Of a stretch of 64,000 nucleotides of DNA, positions 26,635 to 35,678 are shown piece by piece. Made by a program: the position numbers and the translations under genes. Source of the DNA: Roseburia faecis (GTDB lineage: Bacteria; Bacillota; Clostridia; Lachnospirales; Lachnospiraceae). The stretch's first letter is position 1. Each line of letters begins with the position of its first letter. Under the pieces are notes generated by a model, which was not told where the DNA came from, made no database searches, and saw only the letters and a list, made by a program, of their open reading frames with translations. Location: positions 31,397 to 95,396 of the forward strand of contig NZ_CVRR01000006.1 in assembly GCF_001406815.1 (NCBI RefSeq). Reading direction: 5' to 3'.

Positions 26635-28296
26635 ATGGAACATAAAATGTTTTGCTATCAGTGTCAGGAAACCGCAGGATGCAGCGGCTGTACCCAGATG
26701 GGTGTCTGCGGCAAAAAGCCGGAAGTAGCAGCTATGCAGGATCTGCTCGTCTATGTGAGCAAGGGATTATCCGCGGTCACAACCCAGCTGCGCAAAGAAG
26801 GAACAAAGGTTTCAGAAGAAACCAACCATTTGATCACCTGGAATCTGTTTACCACCATCACAAATGCCAACTTCGACAATGAGGCGATCATCGCACGGAT
26901 TCATAACACTCTGTCCGTGCGCCGCACACTCATTTTACAGGTAAAAGATACCTCAGGTCTGCCGGAAGCTGCTTTCTGGGATATAAAAACAAAAGATGGC
27001 TCTGACGCATCGGATGATGTGCTCTTTGCCAAGGCAAAAGAGGCAGGGGTTCTCTCCACAAAAGACGAGGACATCCGCAGTCTGCGTGAACTGATCACTT
27101 ACGGATTAAAAGGTTTGTCCGCTTACTCCAAGCACGCCAATGTACTGCTTTCGGATGATCCGGAAATTGATGCCTTCCTGCAGCGGGCACTCGCTGCAAC
27201 ACTGGATGATTCCCTCACAGCCGATGACCTGGTCGCACTCACACTGGAAACCGGAAACTATGGTGTCAGAGGCATGGCGATGCTCGATACTGCAAATACC
27301 GGTGCCTATGGCAATCCTGAAATTACCAGAGTGAATATCGGTGTGGGAAAAAATCCGGGAATTCTTGTCTCCGGTCATGATTTAAAAGATCTGGAAATGC
27401 TTCTGGAACAGACACAGGGAACCGGTGTAGATGTGTATACACACTCAGAAATGCTTCCTGCCCACTACTACCCGGCATTCAAAAAATATCCGAACTTTGT
27501 CGGAAATTACGGAAATGCATGGTGGAAACAAAAAGAAGAATTTGAACGTTTCCACGGGCCAATTCTGATGACGACCAACTGTATTGTTCCACCAAAGGAC
27601 AGCTACAAAGACCGGCTGTACACCACCGGTGCTGCCGGCTATCCGGGATGCACACACATTGATGGCGAAATCGGTGCACAGAAGGATTTCTCGGCACTGA
27701 TCGAACAGGCGAAACACTGTTCTGCTCCGGAAGAACTCGAGCACGGTGAAATCATTGGTGGCTTTGCCCACAATCAGGTACTTGCACTTGCCAGCCAGAT
27801 TGTTGAGGCCGTCAACTCCGGCGCGATCAAAAAATTTGTCGTCATGGCAGGATGCGATGGACGGGCAAACTCCCGCAATTACTATACGGATTTTGCCAGA
27901 GCACTTCCAAAAGATGCGGTTATTTTGACTGCCGGCTGTGCCAAATACAAATATAATAAACTGAATCTCGGCGATATCAACGGAATACCGCGTGTCCTTG
28001 ATGCCGGACAGTGTAACGATTCCTACTCTCTGGCTGTGATTGCCCTGAAACTGAAGGAAGTATTCGGTCTCGATGATATCAACGATCTGCCGATCGTCTA
28101 CAACATTGCATGGTATGAGCAAAAAGCAGTGATTGTGCTGCTGGCACTGTTGGCACTGGGTGTAAAAAATATCCACCTGGGACCGACCCTTCCGGCATTC
28201 CTTTCCCCGAATGTGGCAAAGATCCTCACGGACACGTTTGGCATTGCCGGAATTGGTACCGTAGAAGATGATTTAAAACTGTTTTTTGGCAAATAA
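26635..28296 (+). CDS. hcp: Hydroxylamine reductase / hybrid-cluster protein
   Basis: Hcp carries a [4Fe-4S] and a hybrid Fe-S-O cluster and acts in nitrosative stress defence (NO or hydroxylamine reduction). The 553-residue product has the N-terminal cysteine motif C7-x2-C10-x8-C19-x5-C25 and later cluster ligands in [38 protein letters not shown] and GQCNDSYS. The start at 26635 has AAAGGAG nine bases upstream; the frame from 26578 has no such site. No hcr reductase gene follows. A membrane chemoreceptor gene with its own promoter lies 110 bp downstream. Confidence 0.96.
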   Translation: MEHKMFCYQCQETAGCSGCTQMGVCGKKPEVAAMQDLLVYVSKGLSAVTTQLRKEGTKVSEETNHLITWNLFTTITNANFDNEAIIARIHNTLSVRRTLILQVKDTSGLPEAAFWDIKTKDGSDASDDVLFAKAKEAGVLSTKDEDIRSLRELITYGLKGLSAYSKHANVLLSDDPEIDAFLQRALAATLDDSLTADDLVALTLETGNYGVRGMAMLDTANTGAYGNPEITRVNIGVGKNPGILVSGHDLKDLEMLLEQTQGTGVDVYTHSEMLPAHYYPAFKKYPNFVGNYGNAWWKQKEEFERFHGPILMTTNCIVPPKDSYKDRLYTTGAAGYPGCTHIDGEIGAQKDFSALIEQAKHCSAPEELEHGEIIGGFAHNQVLALASQIVEAVNSGAIKKFVVMAGCDGRANSRNYYTDFARALPKDAVILTAGCAKYKYNKLNLGDINGIPRVLDAGQCNDSYSLAVIALKLKEVFGLDDINDLPIVYNIAWYEQKAVIVLLALLALGVKNIHLGPTLPAFLSPNVAKILTDTFGIAGIGTVEDDLKLFFGK

Positions 28297-28327
28297 TCCA
28301 CAAAGTCTGTTTTTTGTCTGTTTTCCT

Positions 28328-28357
28328 TTGACAAACGGTATTTATGAGAGGTATGAT
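28328..28357 (+). promoter_or_regulatory. Promoter of the six-TM chemoreceptor gene
   Basis: TTGACA (28328-28333), 18-bp spacer, TATGAT (28352-28357), 50 bp before the start at 28407. It shows the gene can be transcribed apart from hcp. Confidence 0.6.
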
Positions 28358-28406
28358 TATTATACAATTTAACGATTTTGCATATTTGGCAGAAGGAGAA
28401 CATTAC

Positions 28407-29891
28407 ATGAACGAAAAACAGTATTTACGAGCCAACAAGCGGGTATTTCTCGCTGTCACCATTATCTTTGCGTATATCACGCTGACCATGCTTGCTGCAC
28501 TGGCGGCCAGCCACGGGGATCACTTTGTCCGGATTATGATCCAGTGTCTGGTTTCGGTCGGTGTGATTATCCTTTCCGCACTGGGCTATCTGACCCGAAA
28601 GAAAACGCACACCTGTGCCATCATCCTGACAACCGCCATGATGGTCGGTTATGCAGCTGTTGCTTTACTAAATACCACGGAAGGGACATGGGCTTACGCG
28701 CTTCCCCTCATTATTGCCGCCATGGTTTATCTGAATGAACGGCTTATGAAAATAATAAACAGCGTATTTCTGCTGGTAAATATCGTTCGTCTGATGCTCA
28801 GTTTTGCCCCACACGCATCTGCTGCACTGGCCAACAAGGTGCTGGCACTGTTTGTCCTGCTTCTTGTTGCATACGCTTCTATCAGTATTACACGGATGCT
28901 TGTGCTTTTCTTTGATGAAAACATGACGGAAATTACAGAAGCTGCGGATAAGCAGAAGAAAAACCACGATCAGATGCTTCTCGTTGCCGAAAATATTTCC
29001 CGGCATTTTGAAGAAGCAATGACTGTGCTTGACAGTTTGGAAAACAGTATTGAGGTCAGCCACAGTTCTATTCAGGAAATTGCAGACAGCACCGAAAGCA
29101 CCGCTGAAGCCATCCAGAAACAGGCGGTTATGTGTTCCAATATTCAGGGCAACACCGATGCGGCAGAAGCCGGCATCCACCAGATGATTGAAGCCGCACA
29201 TGAAACGGATGCTACTGTAAAATCCGGTGCACAGGTCGTCCTGGAATTAAAGGAACAGGCACAGAACGTGGAAGAAGCCAGCAATATCACGGTACAGGTC
29301 ATCCAGAGCCTGACTTCAAAAGTCGAGGATGTCCAGAGCTTTGTCGGATCCATTATTGAAATTTCCAACCAGACAAATCTGCTTGCCTTAAATGCTTCCA
29401 TTGAGGCTGCGCGTGCCGGGGAAGCCGGAAAAGGGTTTGCTGTGGTGGCCGATGAAATCCGCCAGCTTTCCGAACAGACAAAAAATGCCTCTGCCAACAT
29501 TACAGAAATTATCGACAAATTAAACGATGACACAAAACGTGCCAACGAAAGTATCGAAAACTCAGTTGCTTCCGTAGAAAAGCAGAACGAACTGATTGAG
29601 AATACACGGGAGAAATTCGGCAATGTCGGTGAAACCGTTGAACGCCTGATGGAAGATATCCATACGGCAGAAGAAAATATCCAGAAAATCCTTGATGCCA
29701 CGAATGTTATTTCCGATAATATTACCCACCTCTCCGCCACCGGTGAGGAAGTGGCTGCCTCTTCCACCGAAGGGCTGCGTATGGCAGATTCCACGGTGGA
29801 CAATATGAAGGGCTGTAAAAAAGTTCTGGAGAATATTTACATGCTTGCAGAAGATATGAAAGATTCCGTAGAGCACAAAGAACTCGGATAA
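28407..29891 (+). CDS. Methyl-accepting chemotaxis protein with six-segment membrane sensor
   Basis: A 494-residue chemoreceptor. The N-terminal 170 residues hold six predicted membrane segments with almost no extracytoplasmic domain, so it may sense in or near the membrane. The cytoplasmic part contains the signalling tip [44 protein letters not shown] (about 315-358) between long coiled coils. No HAMP domain is evident. The ATG at 28407 has AAGGAG; the frame from 28344 starts inside the promoter. Confidence 0.92.
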   Translation: MNEKQYLRANKRVFLAVTIIFAYITLTMLAALAASHGDHFVRIMIQCLVSVGVIILSALGYLTRKKTHTCAIILTTAMMVGYAAVALLNTTEGTWAYALPLIIAAMVYLNERLMKIINSVFLLVNIVRLMLSFAPHASAALANKVLALFVLLLVAYASISITRMLVLFFDENMTEITEAADKQKKNHDQMLLVAENISRHFEEAMTVLDSLENSIEVSHSSIQEIADSTESTAEAIQKQAVMCSNIQGNTDAAEAGIHQMIEAAHETDATVKSGAQVVLELKEQAQNVEEASNITVQVIQSLTSKVEDVQSFVGSIIEISNQTNLLALNASIEAARAGEAGKGFAVVADEIRQLSEQTKNASANITEIIDKLNDDTKRANESIENSVASVEKQNELIENTREKFGNVGETVERLMEDIHTAEENIQKILDATNVISDNITHLSATGEEVAASSTEGLRMADSTVDNMKGCKKVLENIYMLAEDMKDSVEHKELG

Positions 29892-29902
29892 CTCTGTCTG
29901 AC

Positions 29903-29940
29903 AAAAAGCCGGACGCCGTTTACACAACGTCCGGCTTTTT
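29903..29940. terminator. Bidirectional terminator between chemoreceptor and cbiB genes
   Basis: AAAAAGCCGGACG (29903-29915) pairs with CGTCCGGCTTTTT (29928-29940). The T run on one strand and A run on the other serve the convergent genes ending at 29891 and 29946. Confidence 0.92.
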
Positions 29941-29945
29941 AATGT

Positions 29946-30902
29946 TTACAGAAAATACAAAAGTGACAGGCAAACGGCCATGCCAAGGAATGCCATCCGG
30001 TACAACAGCACATTCGCACACCGGATATCTTCCGGTTTCACCGGACGCAGGGCATCCCCTATCGTCGGTTTCTTTACAGTCTTTCCAAAATAACTGGCAT
30101 CCCCTGCCAGCTGGATGCCAAGGCTTCCCGCACAGGCACTCTCGGTCTGCGCAGAATTCGGGCTGGCATGTTTCCGGCTGTCCCTTCTCCAGATCTTCCA
30201 TGCCCCGGTCCCGCTAAAACGCTTCCCCGGAAGGAAGCTTGCCACGATCATAAGCAGTGCCGCCACGCGGGATGGGATGAAATTTACCACATCATCCAGC
30301 TTTGCCGCAAATCTTCCAAAATACAGGTTCTTTTCATTCTTATATCCCACCATGGAATCCATGGTATTCACCGCCTTATAGGCAAATCCAAGCACCGGTC
30401 CGCCGACTGCCAGATAAATCATCGGCGCAATCACACCGTCGGATGCATTTTCCGCAACGGTCTCAATTGCTGCCTTTGCCACACCTGTTTCATCCAGTTG
30501 TTCCGTATCACGCCCAACGATCATGGACACTGCCTTTCGCGCTGCCGGCAGATTCTGCTTTTGCAGCTGCTCATATACCTTCATGCTTTCCACTTTCAGA
30601 CACTTTGTAGCAAGAATCTGATAGGTCATAATGGCTTCCACGGCACAGCCAATCGCCGGATGCAGCCCGTATGCCCCCTCAAGGATAACGGCGGTTACAC
30701 CGGTTGTCCATGCGATAACAATCACAACCATCGCAAACCCGCGCAGAAATTTTTTTGTGTCTGACAGTTCCTTTTTATTCAGTTTTTCCAGTGATGCGAT
30801 CAGATTACCAATCAGACGGATCGAATGGGGCAGCCAGTGCGGATCGCCAAACAACAGATCCAGCACAAACCCAAGAAACATCGCAAAGAAATGATAACTC
30901 AT
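29946..30902 (-). CDS. cbiB: Adenosylcobinamide-phosphate synthase CbiB/CobD
   Basis: A 318-residue integral membrane enzyme that joins aminopropanol (phosphate) to adenosylcobyric acid. Family marks include GFVLDLLFGDPHWLPHSIRLIG (10-31), VGRDTEQLDETGVAKAAIETVAENASDGVIAPM (about 128-160), GGPVLGFAYKAVNTMDSMVGYKN and the late TESACAGSLGIQLAGDASYFG. Four or five hydrophobic segments. Its ATG overlaps the stop of the cobC-like phosphatase by four bases. It is the distal gene of the cobalamin cluster. Confidence 0.95.
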   Translation of the reverse strand: MSYHFFAMFLGFVLDLLFGDPHWLPHSIRLIGNLIASLEKLNKKELSDTKKFLRGFAMVVIVIAWTTGVTAVILEGAYGLHPAIGCAVEAIMTYQILATKCLKVESMKVYEQLQKQNLPAARKAVSMIVGRDTEQLDETGVAKAAIETVAENASDGVIAPMIYLAVGGPVLGFAYKAVNTMDSMVGYKNEKNLYFGRFAAKLDDVVNFIPSRVAALLMIVASFLPGKRFSGTGAWKIWRRDSRKHASPNSAQTESACAGSLGIQLAGDASYFGKTVKKPTIGDALRPVKPEDIRCANVLLYRMAFLGMAVCLSLLYFL

Positions 30903-31573
30903 ACTTTTTCTTTTAACTCCATTTTATTCTCTTGTAAGGACAGGCGCAGATGATAGCCCTCGGCATTTTTTACCTGATACGAAAAATAATCACCGCCACA
31001 GTAGTGCGAAAGCAGCGCCATGATCGTACCCCCGTGAACCACAGCCGCCACCGGAAGCGGCTCCTGTATCATACAGTTGTCTTCCGTTTCCTTGCATTGT
31101 GGACACGCTCTGTATGCCAGCTGCTGCCGGATCTGTTCCATAACCAGCTCCATCCCATCCACACATCTTGCGATAAAAGCCTCCCGGCTCTCACCTCCCG
31201 GAAATGCCAGCGTTCCACCACTGTCAATCCATGCCTGATAGCGCGGATCTCCATTCAGCTGTGCATAATTCTTTCCTTCAAATTCTCCAAAATCCATTTC
31301 ACGCCATGGATCAATTTCGATCTGTGGAATTTGCGGAAATAAAATTTCTGCGGTCTGCCGGCAGCGAAGCATGGGACTTACAAATACATATGGCATATCC
31401 CATGTCCTGCATACCTGTGCCCATTGGTCTTTTCTTTTCTCCAGCTGCTGTCTGCCGTCCTCCGAAAGCGGTTCATCCGTCTGTCTGCCAATATACCGGT
31501 GTTCTACATTTCCCAGCGTCATTCCATGCCGGATTAGATACAGTTCTATTTGATTCTCTGTCCAATTCCACAT
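30899..31573 (-). CDS. Histidine phosphatase, probable alpha-ribazole phosphatase (CobC-like)
   Basis: A 224-residue histidine phosphatase with RHG in LIRHGMTLGNVEHRYIGRQTDEPLSEDGRQQ, VSPMLRCRQTAEILFP and the second histidine in VVHGGTIMALLSHY. Its place between cobU-like and cbiB genes with overlapping ends makes alpha-ribazole-5'-phosphate phosphatase the likely role in lower-ligand activation. An insert with CPQCKETEDNC (about 170-180) is unusual for the family and could bind a metal. It overlaps the preceding short cobU-like gene by 28 bases. Confidence 0.85.
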   Translation of the reverse strand: MWNWTENQIELYLIRHGMTLGNVEHRYIGRQTDEPLSEDGRQQLEKRKDQWAQVCRTWDMPYVFVSPMLRCRQTAEILFPQIPQIEIDPWREMDFGEFEGKNYAQLNGDPRYQAWIDSGGTLAFPGGESREAFIARCVDGMELVMEQIRQQLAYRACPQCKETEDNCMIQEPLPVAAVVHGGTIMALLSHYCGGDYFSYQVKNAEGYHLRLSLQENKMELKEKV

Positions 31574-31890
31574 ACAATCCGTTCCACCCTTTCTGCTTTT
31601 GCTGCAATTTCACAAAGCAGCCGTCCCAGCCGCTCACGATATTCCCGCTCGAACGAATCAAGCGGCACAATTCCGCTGCCTACTTCATCGCAGATAATTA
31701 CTGTATCCGGATGTTTTTCCAGATAAGCCATACTTTCTGCTTCCGGGGATGGAGACTTCGGGGCACTTTCCTGCAATTTCTCTCGAAACCATTCTTCAAA
31801 ATTGTCCCAGATCCGTGCTTCCGCGATGCCCCGCACCTGTGTTACATATACTTTTTTCCCCTGAGCAGTGCCGCCAATGTATAATTCCAT
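31546..31890 (-). CDS. Short CobU-like protein (adenosylcobinamide kinase homologue lacking the middle)
   Basis: A 114-residue protein that aligns with the two ends of CobU. MELYIGGTAQGKKVYV takes the place of the P-loop (GGxxSGKS), with Lys and Val where Ser/Thr should follow the P-loop lysine. TVIICDEVGSGIVPLDSFEREYRERLGRLLCEIAAKAERVERIVCGIGQRIK matches the CobU C-terminus. The central guanylyl-accepting histidine segment seems missing. A full-length cobU lies 1.5 kb upstream in the same cluster, so this may be a degenerate or repurposed paralogue. Similar short forms, if found in relatives, would argue for function. Confidence 0.7.
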   Translation of the reverse strand: MELYIGGTAQGKKVYVTQVRGIAEARIWDNFEEWFREKLQESAPKSPSPEAESMAYLEKHPDTVIICDEVGSGIVPLDSFEREYRERLGRLLCEIAAKAERVERIVCGIGQRIK

Positions 31891-31965
31891 ACTTCAAACT
31901 CCAATTAGAATTGATATAAAAATATTCTATCATATTTTTCTCATATAGTGAAAATTTGTTTTTAT

Positions 31966-32008
31966 TGCAACTATATATAGTTGCAGTTTGTTTGTTTTTG
32001 AGTATAAT
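31966..32008 (+). promoter_or_regulatory. Promoter and palindromic operator of hicAB
   Basis: The perfect palindrome TGCAACTATATATAGTTGCA (31966-31985) covers the -35 region TTGCAG (31981-31986), followed by a 16-bp spacer and TATAAT (32003-32008). HicB-type antitoxins have a ribbon-helix-helix domain and repress their own promoter, so this is the likely operator. Confidence 0.78.
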
Positions 32009-32030
32009 GTAATTAACAGGGGGGCATCAT

Positions 32031-32285
32031 ATGGGACAGAAAGAAAAATTAATTCAACGTCTAAAATCCAGACCAAAAGATTTTACATTTCAGGAAGCGG
32101 AAACCCTGCTCGGATATTTAGACTATAAACGCTCAAATAAAGGAAAAACCAGTGGTTCACGCGTTGTTTTCGAAAGCACAGAACACGCAAATATATTGTT
32201 ACATAAACCACATCCAAATAACGAACTGAAAAATTATCAGATCAAACAGCTTATTACTTTTTTAGAACAGGAGGGATTATTATGA
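32031..32285 (+). CDS. HicA-family mRNA interferase toxin
   Basis: An 84-residue HicA/YcfA-type toxin with a double-stranded RNA-binding-like fold: KLIQRLKSRPKDFTFQEAETLLGYLDYKRSNKGKTSGSRVVFES, ending LLHKPHPNNELKNYQIKQLITFLEQEGLL. The catalytic histidine of the family is most likely in LLHKPHP. Ribosome site GGGGGG lies upstream. It overlaps the antitoxin gene by four bases (ATGA) and is oriented against the surrounding cobalamin genes. Confidence 0.9.
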   Translation: MGQKEKLIQRLKSRPKDFTFQEAETLLGYLDYKRSNKGKTSGSRVVFESTEHANILLHKPHPNNELKNYQIKQLITFLEQEGLL

Positions 32286-32629
32286 ATAACACAATTCAGT
32301 ATAAAGGCTATGTTGGAAGTATTGAATTTTCAGAAGAAGATAAAATTTTTTACGGAAAAGTTCTCGGAATCCGTTCGTTAATCTCCTATGAAGGTGAAAA
32401 TGCTACTGAGCTGATCGATGATTTTCATCAGGCTGTAGATGATTATCTGGAATTATGTAAAAAATCCGGTCAAACACCGGAAACCGCTTTCAAGGGAAGT
32501 TTTAATGTACGGATTTCTCCTGAGCTGCACAAAAAAGTATTTGTTTATGCAATGGCACATCAAATTTCCATGAACCGATATATCGAAGAAACACTTGCCA
32601 AATCTCCAGCAGCTCTCGAAGAAGTCTGA
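32282..32629 (+). CDS. HicB-family antitoxin
   Basis: A 115-residue antitoxin with the partially degraded RNase H-like N-terminus (YKGYVGSIEFSEEDKIFYGKVLGIRSLISYEGENATELIDDFHQAVDDYLELC) and a C-terminal ribbon-helix-helix domain (FNVRISPELHKKVFVYAMAHQISMNRYIEETL). It would bind HicA and the palindrome upstream of the pair. Its end converges on cobS 21 bp away. Confidence 0.9.
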   Translation: MNNTIQYKGYVGSIEFSEEDKIFYGKVLGIRSLISYEGENATELIDDFHQAVDDYLELCKKSGQTPETAFKGSFNVRISPELHKKVFVYAMAHQISMNRYIEETLAKSPAALEEV

Positions 32630-32650
32630 TCTACATGAAAAACATGGCGG

Positions 32651-33412
32651 TTACAGCAGACACGACACTGCTGCCGCCACCGCCATTGCGCCTTCACACA
32701 AGGTAAGAAAATAGCCCGCAGTATCTCCGGTGATTCCACCAAATTCCCTGTAACTGCGCCAACGATAGTAACCGAACACTGCAAATGCCGCCGCCACCGC
32801 CAGAATTCCCGCCAAAAGCGAAAGCCAGAGCATAAACAGTACACACAACAACGTCTGTGCATAAAGTGCCCCTTTTACCCCACGCTCATGTGCGGTACTC
32901 GCAAAATGATAGAGCATCCCATCCGTTTTTGCGGAACGGAAGGAGACCACGCTCAGGCCACTCAGACAGCGGGACAGGAAAAATCCACAGCAAAACACTT
33001 CCAGCGCACGATAATCCACAATCTGGGAAAGAGCCGCCACATAAATCAACCCGAATTCCGCCAACTTGATCACGGAAAAAGCTCCAATGTGGGAATCCTT
33101 TAAAATTTCCAGTTTTCGCTCCCTGGGCTGATACGAATGCAATGCATCCATGGTATCCATAAACCCATCCACATGGAAGCCCCCGGTGATAATAAGCGGG
33201 AGCGCAGCTGATATCAGAATAAATGCAAGCGTACTGATTCCCAATAACGCAGACAACCGAAACCATCCCCAGAGGATAGCACCGATCACTGCCCCGATCC
33301 ACGGAAAAAAGCACATGCTGTAACGCATGTCTTCTTCTTTCCACACAAATTGTGGCATCGGAATTTTTGAATAGGTGGAAAACGCCACCGCGATTCCTCT
33401 AATGATGTGCAT
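32651..33412 (-). CDS. cobS: Adenosylcobinamide-GDP ribazoletransferase CobS
   Basis: A 253-residue membrane enzyme that joins alpha-ribazole to adenosylcobinamide-GDP, making adenosylcobalamin. It shows FSTYSKIPMP (11-20), the GGFHVDGFMDTMDAL motif (about 77-91) with metal-binding acidic residues, LKDSHIGAFSVIKL, and several hydrophobic helices. Its start overlaps the end of cobU by 14 bases. Confidence 0.94.
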   Translation of the reverse strand: MHIIRGIAVAFSTYSKIPMPQFVWKEEDMRYSMCFFPWIGAVIGAILWGWFRLSALLGISTLAFILISAALPLIITGGFHVDGFMDTMDALHSYQPRERKLEILKDSHIGAFSVIKLAEFGLIYVAALSQIVDYRALEVFCCGFFLSRCLSGLSVVSFRSAKTDGMLYHFASTAHERGVKGALYAQTLLCVLFMLWLSLLAGILAVAAAFAVFGYYRWRSYREFGGITGDTAGYFLTLCEGAMAVAAAVSCLL

Positions 33413-33998
33413 AACCTGCTTCCTTTCTCTCTTTTACCGGAACCGGAATCCCTACAACGACTTCGGTCACCGTATCCGCCAACGCCGCCACTCCCGTATT
33501 GATGCGTCCGAGTGCACGGATATATGCCTGCGTTGTCGCATCATAGGAAATGCCATCCTCAAACACGTTATTACTGACGATCACCAACTCGTCCACTTTT
33601 GTGGAAAGGTTTTTGATTCCCTGCAATATGAGTCCGACAACCACATCTTCCGAAACGATGTCCGCACCGGAAAACATCTCATTTGCAACCAGATTGGACA
33701 TACATTCCAGCAGGGCACAGCGAGGACGTTCCGTAACATTTTGCCCTGCGCGATCCGGTGGTTCCATGGCTTGCTGTGCTCTTTTCGAAAAATCTACTTC
33801 CCCGATATCCCGCGGCTGTTCAATCGTAACAAATCCTTTTCCCGCGCGAAGTCTCCGGTGTCTTGCAACTTTTTTTTCGCCCTCCGCATCGTACACCTGC
33901 ATGGTTGCGATATAATATTTATTCGTTTTTCCATCCAGCAGATGCTCTGCGTAAGCCGATTTTCCGCTGCCGCTTCCACCCAAAACCAAAGTGATCAT
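33399..33998 (-). CDS. cobU: Adenosylcobinamide kinase / GTP:adenosylcobinamide-phosphate guanylyltransferase CobU
   Basis: A 199-residue bifunctional enzyme with the P-loop GGSGSGKS (7-14), YYIATMQVYDAEGEKKVARHRRLRAGKGFVTIEQPRDI (about 28-65, includes the guanylylated-histidine region HRRLR), LLECMSNLVANEMF and VIVSNNVFEDGISYDATTQAYIRALGRIN. It overlaps cobT by four bases and cobS by 14, so the three are tightly coupled. Confidence 0.94.
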   Translation of the reverse strand: MITLVLGGSGSGKSAYAEHLLDGKTNKYYIATMQVYDAEGEKKVARHRRLRAGKGFVTIEQPRDIGEVDFSKRAQQAMEPPDRAGQNVTERPRCALLECMSNLVANEMFSGADIVSEDVVVGLILQGIKNLSTKVDELVIVSNNVFEDGISYDATTQAYIRALGRINTGVAALADTVTEVVVGIPVPVKERKEAGYAHH

Positions 33999-35074
33999 TC
34001 TGTTTCCCCATACCGCTCGTACTGCGCAATTTCCATCGTATCAAATGTTGTCTGATCCTCGTAGAGTGCCAGTGCCAGATCCAGAAGGGAAAACAGCATC
34101 ACGGCTCCTGTGCCTTCCCCAAGCCCCAGTCCTGCATCAATAACCGGATGAAGTTTCAGTTCCTCCGCGATCCATTTTGCCGCGGGTTCTTTGCTCAGAT
34201 GGCTCGGCAGAACAAATTCCCGCACACCCGGCACGATCCGCTCCGCCACCAGTGCCGCGACCGATGAGATCAGCCCATCCAGAACGACCGGCACATGATA
34301 CAGTGCTCCGCCGATGCATACACCTGCCATTCCCGCGATATCCAGACCACCGAATGCCGCCAGCATGGAAAGTGCATGCTTTGACCGGATCTCTTTTTCA
34401 TATTTCTCCAGTGCCTGCGCAATGACCTGCTGCTTGCGCAACAGCCCCGCGTCGTTTAATCCGGCACCACGCCCGGTCACTTCTTCTGCTGTGCGTCCGG
34501 TCAGTGCCGCCACAAGCATGCTGCTCGTCGTCGTATTTCCGATTCCCATCTCTCCGGTACCGATCAGCTGATAGCCTTTGTCTTTGCACTCCCGGACCAG
34601 ATCAATTCCCACAGACAATGCCTGCAACGCTTCTTCCTCTGTCATTGCAGGTTCCTGCAGAAAATCGCGCGTGCCCTGCATCACTTTGCAGTCGCGCACC
34701 CCCGGCAGCGTTTCTTTTGTGTTGATTCCAATATCGACCGGGATCACATCCACACCGGCGCGGCGCGCCATTTTGCCAACCGAGCTTGCCTGCTGCCCCA
34801 TAAATCCTGCAACCACCGCGGTCACTTCCTGTCCGGACTGGCTGACTCCTTCTGCGACAACACCATTATCTGCGCACATGGTGAGGATCACTTTTTTTTC
34901 AATGGAAAGGCTGCTGCTTCCTGTGATTGCGCCGATCTGCGCAAACATTGTCTCAAACTGCCCCAGACCATCCAGCGGTTTGGCAATTTTGTCCCAGCTT
35001 GCTTTTACCTGCGCGTAGATCTGTGCGTCCGGTGGAATAATTTTAAGTTTCTCCATTTCTTTTCCTGTAATCAA
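33995..35074 (-). CDS. cobT: Nicotinate-nucleotide-dimethylbenzimidazole phosphoribosyltransferase CobT
   Basis: CobT activates the lower-ligand base by transferring phosphoribose from nicotinate mononucleotide. The 359-residue product contains SWDKIAKPLDGLGQFETMFAQIGAI, MCADNGVVAEGVSQSGQEVTA, GEMGIGNTTTSSMLVAALTG, GRGAGLNDAGLLRKQ, FGGLDIAGMAGV, SHLSKEPAAKWI and the C-terminal DAGLGLGEGTGAVM (catalytic glutamate region). Two starts are possible: TTG at 35074, with AGGAG seven bases upstream, or ATG at 35056. No cobalamin riboswitch is visible before it. Confidence 0.94.
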   Translation of the reverse strand: MITGKEMEKLKIIPPDAQIYAQVKASWDKIAKPLDGLGQFETMFAQIGAITGSSSLSIEKKVILTMCADNGVVAEGVSQSGQEVTAVVAGFMGQQASSVGKMARRAGVDVIPVDIGINTKETLPGVRDCKVMQGTRDFLQEPAMTEEEALQALSVGIDLVRECKDKGYQLIGTGEMGIGNTTTSSMLVAALTGRTAEEVTGRGAGLNDAGLLRKQQVIAQALEKYEKEIRSKHALSMLAAFGGLDIAGMAGVCIGGALYHVPVVLDGLISSVAALVAERIVPGVREFVLPSHLSKEPAAKWIAEELKLHPVIDAGLGLGEGTGAVMLFSLLDLALALYEDQTTFDTMEIAQYERYGETE

Positions 35075-35125
35075 ATATTTTCTCCTGTTGCAATTGTAAA
35101 TTGCGCAAATGCAATTCCCTGTTTC

Positions 35126-35154
35126 TTGCTTCTTTCAGCCATGAAATGTATGAT
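35126..35154 (+). promoter_or_regulatory. Promoter of the XRE-membrane gene
   Basis: TTGCTT (35126-35131), 17-bp spacer, TATGAT (35149-35154), followed by AAAGGAGG before the ATG at 35175. It is divergent from cobT. Confidence 0.6.
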
Positions 35155-35174
35155 AAGAAAAAGGAGGTGCTGAT

Positions 35175-35678
35175 ATGAATAAAACCAAAATTGATAATCA
35201 AACTATCGCTCACATTCTTCTTGATTTAAGACAAAAACATCATCTTTCCCAGGAACAGCTTGCTCAAACATTAGGCGTTACTCGTCAGGCCGTATCGCGA
35301 TGGGAAATGGGAATCTCTGTTCCAAACATCCATACCCTGCTCTTAATCAGTGAGCAATTCCATGTTCCAATTGACACAATGCTCAAAAAACCAGATGCTT
35401 CAGCAGAAAACCAAAATAAAATCCAAAATTCTGCTAAAAGAACTCCCTTTATTTTTATGACCATAACCGGAATTTTCCTGTTGTGTGTGCTTCCATTTCT
35501 GGGTCAATGGGAACAATTCAAATATATGGATCTCTATGGTCGTGCATATGCCGATTCCTATCACTATATTTTCGAATACCCACTGTCCATTCTTCTGGTA
35601 TTATCCATTGTCCTGATTTGTGTCGGGATCTATAACATTGTAAAAATCAAGAGGAAATCCGACTCTCCTGCAAAATAG
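35175..35678 (+). CDS. XRE-family regulator with C-terminal membrane segments
   Basis: A 167-residue protein with an N-terminal XRE helix-turn-helix ([54 protein letters not shown], about 10-65) and two C-terminal membrane segments ([41 protein letters not shown]). Membrane-anchored XRE proteins of this design are common in Firmicutes; targets are unknown. It sits on the plus strand inside the minus-strand cobalamin cluster, and its last 32 bases overlap the 3' end of cobQ. Confidence 0.87.
   Translation: MNKTKIDNQTIAHILLDLRQKHHLSQEQLAQTLGVTRQAVSRWEMGISVPNIHTLLLISEQFHVPIDTMLKKPDASAENQNKIQNSAKRTPFIFMTITGIFLLCVLPFLGQWEQFKYMDLYGRAYADSYHYIFEYPLSILLVLSIVLICVGIYNIVKIKRKSDSPAK

Noticed and set aside
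35075..35174. Possible cobalamin riboswitch before cobT or the AAA-cobQ unit
   Set aside because: The gap is only about 100 bp and no B12 box or conserved core was seen here or at 39038-39110.
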